From: Desulfoplanes formicivorans
Lineage (GTDB): Bacteria; Desulfobacterota; Desulfovibrionia; Desulfovibrionales; Desulfomicrobiaceae
DNA length: 64,000 nt
NCBI RefSeq assembly: GCF_001748225.1
Contig: NZ_BDFE01000017.1
Coordinates: 186,001-250,000, forward strand
Direction: 5' to 3'
The notes under the pieces were generated by a model. The model was not told where the DNA came from. It saw only the letters and a list, made by a program, of their open reading frames with translations, and did no database searches. Below are positions 54,386 to 63,216 of this stretch, piece after piece; position 1 is the stretch's first letter; the number at the start of each line of letters is the position of its first letter. The position numbers were made by a program, and so were the translations under genes.

Positions 54386-55546
54386 TCAATCCCTGGTACG
54401 CTCCTGAAAGGTGAGCAGGGATGCCGACTGGACCATGCTTTCTCCGAAACGTTTGGCAATGGCGTCCATGGCTTCGTCGAGCTTGTCGAGCTTGGCCTTG
54501 CGGGGATCCTGCAAAAACGGCAATCCCGGCGTGTTCTCTGCAAACTGGGATACCCCCACACCGATCAGGCGTACCTGTTTGCCCAGAGAACAACTTTCAA
54601 GCAGCAAGCTGGCTGTTTCAAAAATGATCCCGCTGGATCGGGTCGGAGCGGCAAGTGTTTTACTCCGGGTCATGGCGGTAAAATCCGCAAACTTGATCTT
54701 CAGGGTGATGGTGCGTCCCCTGACCCCCATACGGCGTAATTGACTCGCCACATCGCGGCTCTGGGTCAAAAGCCAGGAACGCAACAGGTGCGGATCCGAG
54801 GTGTCCTCGGCCAGGGTGTTTTCGGCACTGCAGGATTTTCTGGCCGTTTGGGTCACCACCCTGCCGGGATCCTTTCCCTGGGCCCTGGCATACAACACCG
54901 CCCCCTGCTTGCCCAATCGATCTTCCCAGAATTGTTTCGAAAAATCAAGAACTTGAGAGGCATAGACTATACCCAGTCGCTGGAGCAGTGGCAAGGTCTT
55001 GCGACCAACACCGGGAATTTTCGACACGGGCAGCTGGGCAAGAAAAGGGGCAACCTGTTCCGTCTCGATAATGGTGATTCCCCGGGGTTTGTGCCAGTCC
55101 GAGGCGATCTTGGCCAGAAATTTCACCGGGGCCACCCCGATGGAACAGGTCAGATTGCATGTTTCCCAAACGCGCTGCTGCATGAGCCGGGCAAGCCTTG
55201 CTGGAGGACCAAACAGCCTGCTGGTGCCCGTAATATCCAGATAGCACTCGTCAATGGAGGCTTTTTCGATGATGGGTGAAAACTCGTGCAGGAGCTTGAA
55301 GATGGTCCGGGAAATCTCTTTGTATCTGTGCATCCTCCCCGGGAGAAAGATCCCGTGGGGACAGAGCCTGCGAGCCTTATACAAGGGCATGGCCGAACGC
55401 ACGCCAAAGGCCCGCGCCTCATAGGAACAGGTGGAGGCAACAGCGCGGGATCCCGTGCCGATGATCACGGGCTTGCCCCGTAATTCCGGATTATCCGCCT
55501 GCTCCACCGAGGCAAAAAAGGCGTCCATATCAAGATGCAGGATCAT
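54386..55546 (-). CDS. dinB: DNA polymerase IV (Y-family)
   Basis: A 386-residue error-prone polymerase for lesion bypass. The catalytic acidic residues lie in HLDMDAFFASVEQ (start of protein) and KASIDECYLDITG; the HhH region is IPGVGRKTLPLLQ and the little-finger domain follows. The ATG at 55544-55546 directly precedes the first catalytic strand. The C-terminus lacks an obvious beta-clamp peptide, apart from QSASLLTF. No LexA box was identified upstream. Confidence 0.93.
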   Translation of the reverse strand: MILHLDMDAFFASVEQADNPELRGKPVIIGTGSRAVASTCSYEARAFGVRSAMPLYKARRLCPHGIFLPGRMHRYKEISRTIFKLLHEFSPIIEKASIDECYLDITGTSRLFGPPARLARLMQQRVWETCNLTCSIGVAPVKFLAKIASDWHKPRGITIIETEQVAPFLAQLPVSKIPGVGRKTLPLLQRLGIVYASQVLDFSKQFWEDRLGKQGAVLYARAQGKDPGRVVTQTARKSCSAENTLAEDTSDPHLLRSWLLTQSRDVASQLRRMGVRGRTITLKIKFADFTAMTRSKTLAAPTRSSGIIFETASLLLESCSLGKQVRLIGVGVSQFAENTPGLPFLQDPRKAKLDKLDEAMDAIAKRFGESMVQSASLLTFQERTRD

Positions 55547-55584
55547 GGCAACCTCATCAGGCTGTTCATCACGATTTCCGGATC

Positions 55585-55953
55585 TCAATATTGACCGGTT
55601 TTCAAAAGAACCATGGTGCAGGCCTCTTCACAGTGAATCCCCTCCTGCTGGAGCCTTGTCTTGAGGGGTTCGCATTCGGCACCCGGATTGAAAATGACCC
55701 GCCGGGGACGAAGGGCCACAAGGGCATCCTGCATGGATTCGCTGCGTTGGGGACTCACATACAGGGTCACCGTGTGGATGGGCTGATCAACCTCCTCGAT
55801 GCGCCGTTTACAGGGAATACCATCAATGTCGTCCAGGGTCGGATGGACTCCAAGAACCTCATGCCCATACTCCTTGAGCATATGCAGGGCCATGTTGGAA
55901 TAGCGTTCCGTTTTGGGACTTGCCCCAACTACCAGAGTTGTCTTGTTTGCCAT
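55585..55953 (-). CDS. CoA-binding protein (YccU-like Rossmann domain)
   Basis: A 122-residue single-domain Rossmann protein. TTLVVGASPKTERYSNMA and VTLYVSPQRSESMQDALV match the CoA-binding domain of succinyl-CoA synthetase-like proteins. Biochemical role unknown in the family. It lies 38 bases upstream of the dinB start on the same strand, so they may be co-transcribed. Confidence 0.85.
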   Translation of the reverse strand: MANKTTLVVGASPKTERYSNMALHMLKEYGHEVLGVHPTLDDIDGIPCKRRIEEVDQPIHTVTLYVSPQRSESMQDALVALRPRRVIFNPGAECEPLKTRLQQEGIHCEEACTMVLLKTGQY

Positions 55954-56323
55954 TGGTTCACCAGCCTGTTTGCAGGGATGGTTGATCCCGGGTGCCTGTT
56001 CTTTGTAGGCAACCAGCCGAAATCATAACGTGATCCGCCCCCTATGACACCAAATGACGGTTGGCCGGGGGAAAATTGCCATATTGGCTACACCTACGGA
56101 ATTGTCCTCACCAAGGCAAGTTCCAACGTCAACCCGTTGGACCGATCCCCGAGGCCTTAGGCCCTTCTCCAAAAGACTCCTTGCTGCATGAAAGGCTCGT
56201 CAAAACAATGGTATGGTCTTGTTCTCCTCACCACATTGGCGTATGCCTGCTGCCAAATGCATGCGTGCATTCCGGGCAAACATGCTTTTCTCGTCAATGC
56301 GGCACATCCTGCTGGGAGGAATG
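55954..56323. other. Intergenic stretch, no gene seen
   Basis: About 370 bases between the CoA-binding gene (minus) and a small gene (plus). No motif or regulatory element could be supported beyond the ribosome-binding site of the small gene. Confidence 0.4.
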
Positions 56324-56512
56324 ATGGAAGAATATCTGCTCAAACGCTTGGACTCGTATTTCAATTCAGGTTTTGGTAAAACCACGGGCATCGACCATGC
56401 CCTGGCCATCACCAAGATTTATGCAGGATCGGCATCAGCAGATCCTGATAAAATCCCGCAACTTTTCACGGAGCTGGTCAAGCTGTTCGAACCCAGAGAA
56501 GAAACAGCATAA
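56324..56512 (+). CDS. Small protein of unknown function upstream of dnaA
   Basis: A 62-residue soluble protein beginning MEEYLLKRLDSYFNSG. GGAGG lies immediately before two tandem ATG codons; the second, at 56324, has the better spacing. Helical, no motif recognised. Longer in-frame starts run through sequence of poor quality. Confidence 0.5.
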   Translation: MEEYLLKRLDSYFNSGFGKTTGIDHALAITKIYAGSASADPDKIPQLFTELVKLFEPREETA

Positions 56513-57027
56513 GCTATATCCCAAAGTGGGGCTGGGCTGAATCCTTGCGCTCCTTGAAATCAGGACTGAACCGAAATCCCGGCAAAGGTAAGGTTGTTCA
56601 CGACCTTGTACCAGGGATCATTGCGAGCGTGTTACGCGATACTCTCTCTGATACGCATTGCCTGCAGGAAACAACAACATGCTGCTGGATTATCAGAAAA
56701 TAATTCCGTCTGTAACTGAAAAGAATCTTGCAGCCTCCACTGATGACTTGGAAAATATTCTTGAAATTCGGATTAAACTAAAGAAAAATCAAAATAAGCA
56801 TGTGGAAAATTTTCCAACAACTTGTGGAAAAAAAATCGTCGGCATCCCGAAAACCCCACCACATAGGGGTTTACAGGGATATGTCATTTTTGCGCCAACT
56901 ATGCGGAGTATAAAAAAAGCACTTAAAATACGTGTGGTTAACTTGTATAAAAAAAAAGAAGCAAGTTCAGGAAGTACAGAAAAATTCCGTTTGCCTCGCA
57001 TATGCTTTGTCGATAATTACCCCAGCC
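56513..57027. promoter_or_regulatory. dnaA upstream region with DnaA-box-like sites
   Basis: About 515 bases with an AT-rich right half. Three near-matches to the DnaA box (consensus TTATNCACA) occur on the minus strand: TGTGGAAAA at 56801-56809 and 56823-56831, and TGTGGTTAA at 56933-56941, each with one mismatch. They could serve autoregulation of dnaA or form part of an origin. No gene is convincing here. Confidence 0.45.
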
Positions 57028-58392
57028 ATGATGAACAATTCATGGCCCGTCATACAAACAAATCTCAAGAACCGCCTCAACCCTGGCATATACCAGGTCT
57101 GGATCAAGCCTCTTGAGGGCGAGTGCGATTCCCGAACCCTTCGGCTGACCGCCCCGAATTCTTTTGTGGCGTCTTGGGTCAAGGACAGACTCCTTGATGC
57201 CATTGTCAAGGCTGCCGAAGAGGTTCTCGGATTTACGCCTTCCATTTCGGTCCATGGAGCAACCACCAAAAAACAATCCTCCAGCCCGGCGCCCCACACC
57301 TTGTCGGGTTCCTCAACTCAACCCCTTCAGGAAACGCACCTTGGCCTCCCCATTCTACCCAGAAAGCCGGTGCGTACAGATTTTTCCTGGAAATTTTCCT
57401 TCAACGACTTTGTAGTCGGCCAAAGCAATGAAATGGCCTTCATGGCTTCACACAATTTTGCCACCCAAACCTTTGCTTCGGACCAGTTGTTTCTCTGTTC
57501 CGGACCAGGCCTTGGCAAAACCCATCTCATTCAGGCCATTGGCAAGGCTGTTGCCAAGGCTTCCAACCGCGACCATATTCGGACCATTTACCTGACAGCC
57601 GAAGAATTTGCCAACCAGATGGTCCATGCCCTTAAATCCCGAACCATTGATCATTTCAAGGCACTTTACAGGGATCACACGGATATTCTTCTTTTGGAAG
57701 ATATCAATTTCCTGCAGGGTAAAGAAAAAATGCAGGATGAGCTGCTTGCCACAATCAAGTCTCTGCAATCACACGGAAAAAAAATTGTTTTAACATCTTC
57801 GTGTCTTCCTAAGGATCTTGATCGCATCAATCCGGAACTTTCCTCGAGATTTTGTCAGGGCTTCATCAGCACTATCACTCCTCCCGACTTTGAAACAAGA
57901 GCTCGTATCATCCGCTACAAGTCGAAAAAGTACCATGTTGTCATTCCCGATGACGTGGAAGAACTGCTTGCCTATAAACTCAGCAAGGACGTGCGACAAC
58001 TGGAAAGCTGCCTGCACAACCTCATTCTCAAGGCGCAACTTCTCAAGGAAAACATCTGCCAGGAAATGGCCTTGCAGATCCTGCAAAACTATGAATGTAG
58101 CATAACCGGGATGGATTTGCAGCAGATTGTTTCGTTTATTTGCAAAGCCTATGACATTTCAGCCCAGGAATTGGCATCAAGAAGCAGAAAGAAACGAAAT
58201 GTCCTGGCCAGGAATACGGCTTTTTTTCTCGCCAGAAAGTATACGGATCTTTCCCTTGAAAAAATCGGCAAACAGTTCAACAGACGCCATTCCACCGTCC
58301 TCAAGGGCATCAACTTTGTCAAACGCGAGATCTCCAAAAAAACCCACATTGGTTTACAGCTCGAGCAAACCATCAACAAAGTCGCCTGCTGA
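57028..58392 (+). CDS. dnaA: Chromosomal replication initiator DnaA (divergent)
   Basis: A 454-residue AAA+ initiator. Domain I is recognisable from NPGIYQVWIKPLEG; the AAA+ domain has Walker A GPGLGKTHLIQ (about 188), Walker B ILLLEDINFL and an Arg-finger region NPELSSRF. Domain IV has KIGKQFNRRHSTVLKGI, close to the DnaA signature but with RRHSTV where RDHSTV is usual. The neighbours are not dnaN or recF, so it may be the lineage's normal stand-alone dnaA or a second copy. Tandem ATGs at 57028 and 57031. Confidence 0.88.
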   Translation: MMNNSWPVIQTNLKNRLNPGIYQVWIKPLEGECDSRTLRLTAPNSFVASWVKDRLLDAIVKAAEEVLGFTPSISVHGATTKKQSSSPAPHTLSGSSTQPLQETHLGLPILPRKPVRTDFSWKFSFNDFVVGQSNEMAFMASHNFATQTFASDQLFLCSGPGLGKTHLIQAIGKAVAKASNRDHIRTIYLTAEEFANQMVHALKSRTIDHFKALYRDHTDILLLEDINFLQGKEKMQDELLATIKSLQSHGKKIVLTSSCLPKDLDRINPELSSRFCQGFISTITPPDFETRARIIRYKSKKYHVVIPDDVEELLAYKLSKDVRQLESCLHNLILKAQLLKENICQEMALQILQNYECSITGMDLQQIVSFICKAYDISAQELASRSRKKRNVLARNTAFFLARKYTDLSLEKIGKQFNRRHSTVLKGINFVKREISKKTHIGLQLEQTINKVAC

Positions 58393-58447
58393 TCTTGTCT
58401 CGCCCTTCCTTTTCCCTCTACCTGCACATTTCCTGATCAACCAAAAA

Positions 58448-58500
58448 CCCGCATCTTGATGTGGCTCATCACGTATGCGTGAGCCATACCAAGATGCGGG
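58448..58500. terminator. Long hairpin between convergent dnaA and PilZ gene
   Basis: CCCGCATCTTG at 58448-58458 pairs with 58490-58500; an inner TGGCTCA (58462-58468) pairs with TGAGCCA (58480-58486). No T tract, so termination is only likely. Confidence 0.55.
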
Positions 58501-58567
58501 GATCAATCAGGACTTGCCGCTGTCAGCAGAGACCGAATCAGGGGCAATGTGTTATTATACAGGCCGG

Positions 58568-59056
58568 TTACATAAGATGCCGTTGCACCGACTGGCAACT
58601 GGGAGAATCAGGCTGCAAAAATGTGGCACCAACAATCAGGGTATCGCCTGCTTCGGCCACATTCCTGACCTGACACCGAAGAGAAACAGGTTTAGGTTCA
58701 TCCGGCAAGGTGAACAGAATATCGAAATCCTTTTCTCCTTCCTCTTCCACAATGCGGTGAGCAACATCCTTGGGCATATTGATGCGTACGCCACCAAAAG
58801 AAATATTGGTGATGGTACCGCCTTCCACAACCTTGCCACTTCCATTGCCCGCCCGGATGATCACTGGCAGGGTATCCTTCTTGCGCGGGTAACCCCTGCG
58901 ATCCGAAGGCTTGGCAGTGGGAAATTCCGCCATCTTCTGGTACAAAATGACTTCGATCATGGCCGAGAGCGAACGCTTTTCTTCCTTGGCCTTGCGCTTG
59001 AGAGCCTCGCGCAATTTCCCGTTGGTACGAAATGAAATCATGACATCTTTGCCCAT
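58568..59056 (-). CDS. Ribbon-helix-helix / PilZ fusion protein
   Basis: A 162-residue protein. The first 45 residues (ISFRTNGKLREALKRKAKEE, then SLSAMIEVIL) look like a ribbon-helix-helix DNA-binding domain. A PilZ domain follows, with the RxxxR-like RRGYPRKKD (about 54) and NISFGGVRINMP (about 85). This pairing suggests a transcription factor answering to c-di-GMP. The ATG at 59054-59056 follows GGGGGAAG; a longer in-frame start lacks such a site. Confidence 0.75.
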   Translation of the reverse strand: MGKDVMISFRTNGKLREALKRKAKEEKRSLSAMIEVILYQKMAEFPTAKPSDRRGYPRKKDTLPVIIRAGNGSGKVVEGGTITNISFGGVRINMPKDVAHRIVEEEGEKDFDILFTLPDEPKPVSLRCQVRNVAEAGDTLIVGATFLQPDSPSCQSVQRHLM

Positions 59057-59948
59057 ACTTCCCCCGTGGTTGATCTTCTTGTCACCAAACAATCCGACAC
59101 AAAAGCCGATATCTGCCTGACACTTTTGTTTTGCAATGTATGACATTTCTTAACATACGCTCATCAAAAAGGACAGCCTTCTTAAAAAATCTTTTTCATG
59201 TAGGCCTACCCTGTAGGTTCACTTGCACAAATCCTACCTTTGGTTGTCCCCTGAACCAGACAGCCATCCCGCCATATCTTCTTTGGGAAGCATCCCTCTT
59301 GCAGATGATAACGTTCCCTTACCTCCAGTCATACAAAATCAATGCCGAATCACACACATTGCAACCACCATGATTTTTTTTGCCTGCAGCACAGGTTAAA
59401 GCATTTTTATTTATATCATTATCTTAAATAGTTACAAACTCATACCTGGCACATTACTCCCTGCCAATCAGCCGGAAACGCTGAACAAGGTATCCATAAA
59501 AAACAGTTTCACACGGCTTTCATCAGACATTTCCAAAGCCATCTGTCCCCAATTATCAGACTTTTGATGCTGGACAAACCAGATTGCCTGGTTTGCCCAG
59601 CTTGTCCTGCCCAGGATCAAAACCCTACCAAGATCCTCGCCAAACCCTACCACCTGTTTTCCGCAATCAATCAAACCATGGTCCCGGCCGATGCAAAAAA
59701 CAACACAAAATATCCCCGCGACCCCTGTGGATCCTTCTGCAGCCACCGGCGCGTTACGCCAAGGACCCTTCCCGTGGGAACGGGATGATCAGCACGGACA
59801 TGACGTTTCCGTAACTTCATTTTTAGGGTGTCTTTTCCTCAAAAACATGATAGGCAGGTACACAAGTTGCCTTCAACCAGCCAGACAAGACTGCCGCGTC
59901 ATGACTTGTTTTGCGTTTCATCGTGTACTTTTTGCTCAAGGACCCCGT
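59057..59948. other. Long intergenic region
   Basis: About 890 bases between divergent genes. It is AT-rich between 59370 and 59450. Open frames on both strands (for example 59468-59746 minus) have no motifs and poor starts, so none is called. It should carry the promoter of the binding-protein cluster. Confidence 0.45.
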
Positions 59949-60956
59949 ATGCACCCGTGGAGCACTCATCGTCCCTTTTGTGTGATCTTCCTTTTGTGCA
60001 TCCTGCTGGCAGCCGACCCATCTGAAGTGTTGGCGCAACAAACAGTAACCATCGTCATCATGCCCAAGATCGTGGGCATTCCCTACTATGTTTCCGTCAA
60101 GCGCGACGGAGTCGACAAGGCGGCTGCAGAACTTCCCGATGCCCGCGTCATCTGGATCGGTCCCTCCCAGCCCCTGGTGCAACGCCAGATCCGACTCATT
60201 GAAAAAATCCTGCCCCTGCGGCCCGATGTCATTGCCGTGGCCGCCAATGATGCCCAAAAAATACAACCCATACTCAAAAAAGCCGCCAGCCAGGGCTGCC
60301 ATATCATGAGCTGGGACGCTGATACGGGTTTTCGTGAGATCTTTGTCAATCTCGTGGACTACCAGAAATTCGGCCACAACCTGGTCAAAACCCTTGTCCA
60401 GCAAATGGGCCCGCGTGGACAAATCGCCATCGTGACCACGAGCTTTGCCGCCCCCAACCAGTCACGTTGGATCGAGGCCATCAGACAGACCATTGCCACG
60501 TCCTATCCGGATATATCCATAGCAACCATACGGCCGGCTGGTGAAAACACGGAAAACGCCATGCGCATCACCAAGGGCATCATACGCGACTTTCCCGCCA
60601 TCAAGGGAATAATCGCCCTTGGTGCACCCAATCTTCCGGGTGCGGCCCAGGCCCTGGCCTCCCTGCAACGCGAACAGGCCATTGCCCTGACCGGTAATTC
60701 CACGCCGAATATCATGAAGCCCTATGTCAAGAACGGCATTGTCAAACGCTTCTGGGCATGGGACGTTCCCAATCACGGGTACCTGAGCGTTTACACCGCG
60801 TACAATCTCGCCCGGGGCAGAATAGCGGCTGGCAAACCCTTTGCGGCCGGTAAACTGGGTACGTTTGTACCCCAAAAGGACTCCAGGGGACTGTTCATCA
60901 TTCCGGGCGATCCCATTTCCTTTGATGCAGAGAACATCAATGAAGCCTCATTTTAA
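59949..60956 (+). CDS. Periplasmic sugar/autoinducer-type binding protein
   Basis: A 335-residue type I periplasmic binding protein with a signal peptide (VIFLLCILLAADPSEVLA). The fold start TIVIMPKIVGIPYYVSVKRDG and segments VIAVAANDAQKIQPILKKA and HIMSWDADTG follow the RbsB/RhaS/LsrB class that binds sugars or autoinducer-2. AAGGA lies before the ATG. No permease or ATPase follows; two other binding proteins and a membrane sensor do. A role as ligand receptor for the sensor is inferred. Confidence 0.82.
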   Translation: MHPWSTHRPFCVIFLLCILLAADPSEVLAQQTVTIVIMPKIVGIPYYVSVKRDGVDKAAAELPDARVIWIGPSQPLVQRQIRLIEKILPLRPDVIAVAANDAQKIQPILKKAASQGCHIMSWDADTGFREIFVNLVDYQKFGHNLVKTLVQQMGPRGQIAIVTTSFAAPNQSRWIEAIRQTIATSYPDISIATIRPAGENTENAMRITKGIIRDFPAIKGIIALGAPNLPGAAQALASLQREQAIALTGNSTPNIMKPYVKNGIVKRFWAWDVPNHGYLSVYTAYNLARGRIAAGKPFAAGKLGTFVPQKDSRGLFIIPGDPISFDAENINEASF

Positions 60957-60986
60957 CACAACCATCATCCGGACACAGTGCCTGCC

Positions 60987-62003
60987 ATGACCAAAAGTTT
61001 TCTTCCATACCCGTTTATGATTCTGTTCCTTTGCGTGTCAGCGGTCCTGGTGGGCCCAGGGACAGCCATGCCGGCCAAGGCCTCCAAACCGCACATCCTG
61101 GTTGTCATGAGCCATGAACAAGACTGTCCCTGGGTCCAGGAATTGTCCGCAGGCATCCAAGAGGTCCTTGGTACAACCTGCGATCTTTCGTGGGAGTACA
61201 TGGACGCCACAACACACCCCCAGGCCTTGTCCCGCAAGGGCAAGCAGATTTTCGAAAAATTCAGGCACACCCCCCTTGCAGGCATCCTGGCAGCAGATGA
61301 CGCTGCCCAGGCCCATTTTGTCGTTCCCTTCATCAAGGACAAGAGCGCGCTTCCCACCATTTTCGTGGGCGTTGAAAAGTCCCCCCTGACCTATGGGTAT
61401 CCGGCCCAAAACGTCACCGGCATTCTCAAACGTCATCACCTTGCCCAAACCCTGTCCTTTGCCAGAATGCTCATCCCGAACGCGTATTCCGTGGCCTTCA
61501 TGCTCCGGGAAACCGAAGCCCAGCAGGGACTCGTACAGGAGATTCACGATCAAAGCCGGACCTTTCCCTTGCAACTGATCTCCATCAACCAGCCGGCGAC
61601 CCTTGAGGAAGCATTGACCATGGCTGCGGACCTGCGCGGCAAAACCGATCTTCTCTTTGTCGCGTCCCTGGACGGACTGGTTGATGAAAAAGGGACCCCC
61701 CTGCTGGCCAGGGACATCTTGTCACGCATAGACCTGGCCTTTGGTAAGCCCATCCTCGGGGCAACCGAGCGGCAGGTTCTCCAGGGAGCCCTTCTGGCAG
61801 TAACCCAGGATGGACATATTCAGGGCAAGATCGCCGCATCCATGCTGCGTGAGGCCCTTGATGGCACACCGATACAGGATATTCCCATCAGGACGGATAT
61901 TCCGGGAAAACGCATCTTAAACATCGCGGCCATGCGCGCCTTGGGGATCAACCCCAAGCCCGCCGTCCTGGTTGGAACGCGCCTGGTTCTGCCCAAGCCA
62001 TGA
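60987..62003 (+). CDS. ABC-type substrate-binding-like protein (paralogue A)
   Basis: A 338-residue periplasmic protein with signal peptide. The mature part has the ABC substrate-binding (PF04392-like) layout: HILVVMSHEQDCPWVQEL, ILAADDAAQAHFVVPF and PTIFVGVEKSPLTYGYP. It resembles the next gene along its length, so the two are probably duplicates. The ATG at 60987 is preferred over a GTG three codons upstream. Ligand unknown. Confidence 0.8.
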   Translation: MTKSFLPYPFMILFLCVSAVLVGPGTAMPAKASKPHILVVMSHEQDCPWVQELSAGIQEVLGTTCDLSWEYMDATTHPQALSRKGKQIFEKFRHTPLAGILAADDAAQAHFVVPFIKDKSALPTIFVGVEKSPLTYGYPAQNVTGILKRHHLAQTLSFARMLIPNAYSVAFMLRETEAQQGLVQEIHDQSRTFPLQLISINQPATLEEALTMAADLRGKTDLLFVASLDGLVDEKGTPLLARDILSRIDLAFGKPILGATERQVLQGALLAVTQDGHIQGKIAASMLREALDGTPIQDIPIRTDIPGKRILNIAAMRALGINPKPAVLVGTRLVLPKP

Positions 62004-62174
62004 GCATATCAACCGTTTGTTTGGGATGCGGCTGCACGCCAATCCCAGGCCGTAAACTTTGGCAGGCCCAGAAAGACAATCTGGCCATTTTTCATGCAAG
62101 GTAATCGCTAAAACCACAACCAGCCTGCAAAAACGCTTTGTACAGACACCTTTTTCCCGGTCACTGACCATACC

Positions 62175-63197
62175 ATGAAACAACTTTTGCTGACCACCTT
62201 ACTGCTTCTTGGCGTGCTTGCCATGCCCATCCATGGAGCACCCCGGGCCCTGGTGCCCGACGCATGCACTGTTCTGGTGGTTATGAGCTATCATGAGTCA
62301 TATTACGGGAGCATATCCCTGCGCAAAGCCATCAAGCAGCACCTTGGGGCCCAGTGCACTCCGGTCTTTTTCTACCTCGACTCCAAACGACATTTCCCCA
62401 AGACGTCCCAAAAGGCTCGGGAAGCCTATGACCTGTTCAGGTCTTTGCGTCCTTCGGGCGTCATTGCTGCCGACGACAACGCCCAAAGGTTCTTTGTGCT
62501 GCCCTACCTCAAGAACAAGGCGGAACTTCCGGTGATCTTTTGCGGGGTCAATGCCGATCCGGCAATATACGGCTATCCCACCAAGCATATCTCCGGAATC
62601 ATCGAACGCCCCCATATTGCGGAAACCATTGCCCTGAGCCGCAACCTCGATCCGAACATATCCGACATACTTTTCATAACCCCGAACAACACCACCGGCC
62701 ATGCCATGCGTGATCAGGCCACCAAGACCGCTCAAACCCTTGGCCTGTCCTCCCCGCGGTTCATGACCATTGCCAACTGGAAAGAAATGACCACGGTCAT
62801 GGATTCCCTTGTCAAAAAGATTGATGCTGTTTTTCTTCTGGGCATAGAGGGCGTGAAGGACGCCAACGGTTCCGTCATCCCCCTTGAAACCCTGATACAC
62901 CGTTTCACGGATCGCTACCCCGTTCCCGTCCTGAATGATACAAGCCTTGGCGTTGCCAGCGGTGCCTTGTGCACGGTGGAACAATCTGGCGAGGAACAGG
63001 GGCGCATGGCTTCATCCATGCTGTTGCGCGCGTTAAAAGGAACCCCCATTGCCTTCCTGCCCATTGCCAGAAATCTCGAGGGAAAACGCTATGTCAACGT
63101 GACCGCCATCAAGCAACTCGGATTGCATCCCCGTCCGGCAGCTCTCCGAGGGACCACACTGGTGAGAACCAGAACATTCCGGAATCATACACACTAA
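62175..63197 (+). CDS. ABC-type substrate-binding-like protein (paralogue B)
   Basis: A 340-residue periplasmic protein, signal peptide LLTTLLLLGVLAMPIHG. VLVVMSYHESYYGS, VIAADDNAQRFFVLPYL and PVIFCGVNADPAIYGYP match paralogue A at the same places, and the C-terminal VNVTAIKQLGLHPRPAALRGT matches its NIAAMRALGINPKPAVLVGT. It ends 19 bases before the sensor gene, so co-transcription is likely. Probable ligand-binding partner of the sensor. Confidence 0.8.
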   Translation: MKQLLLTTLLLLGVLAMPIHGAPRALVPDACTVLVVMSYHESYYGSISLRKAIKQHLGAQCTPVFFYLDSKRHFPKTSQKAREAYDLFRSLRPSGVIAADDNAQRFFVLPYLKNKAELPVIFCGVNADPAIYGYPTKHISGIIERPHIAETIALSRNLDPNISDILFITPNNTTGHAMRDQATKTAQTLGLSSPRFMTIANWKEMTTVMDSLVKKIDAVFLLGIEGVKDANGSVIPLETLIHRFTDRYPVPVLNDTSLGVASGALCTVEQSGEEQGRMASSMLLRALKGTPIAFLPIARNLEGKRYVNVTAIKQLGLHPRPAALRGTTLVRTRTFRNHTH

Positions 63198-63216
63198 TAC
63201 CGCTGGACGGTCCACC

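Noticed and set aside
56658-57027. Small gene or N-terminal extension between 56658 and dnaA
   Set aside because: The frames are lysine-rich low-complexity sequence over an AT-rich regulatory region and lack ribosome-binding sites; conserved DnaA sequence begins just after 57028.
59468-59746. Minus-strand open frame in the long intergenic region
   Set aside because: No ribosome-binding site, no motif and atypical composition; competing frames on the plus strand are equally poor.
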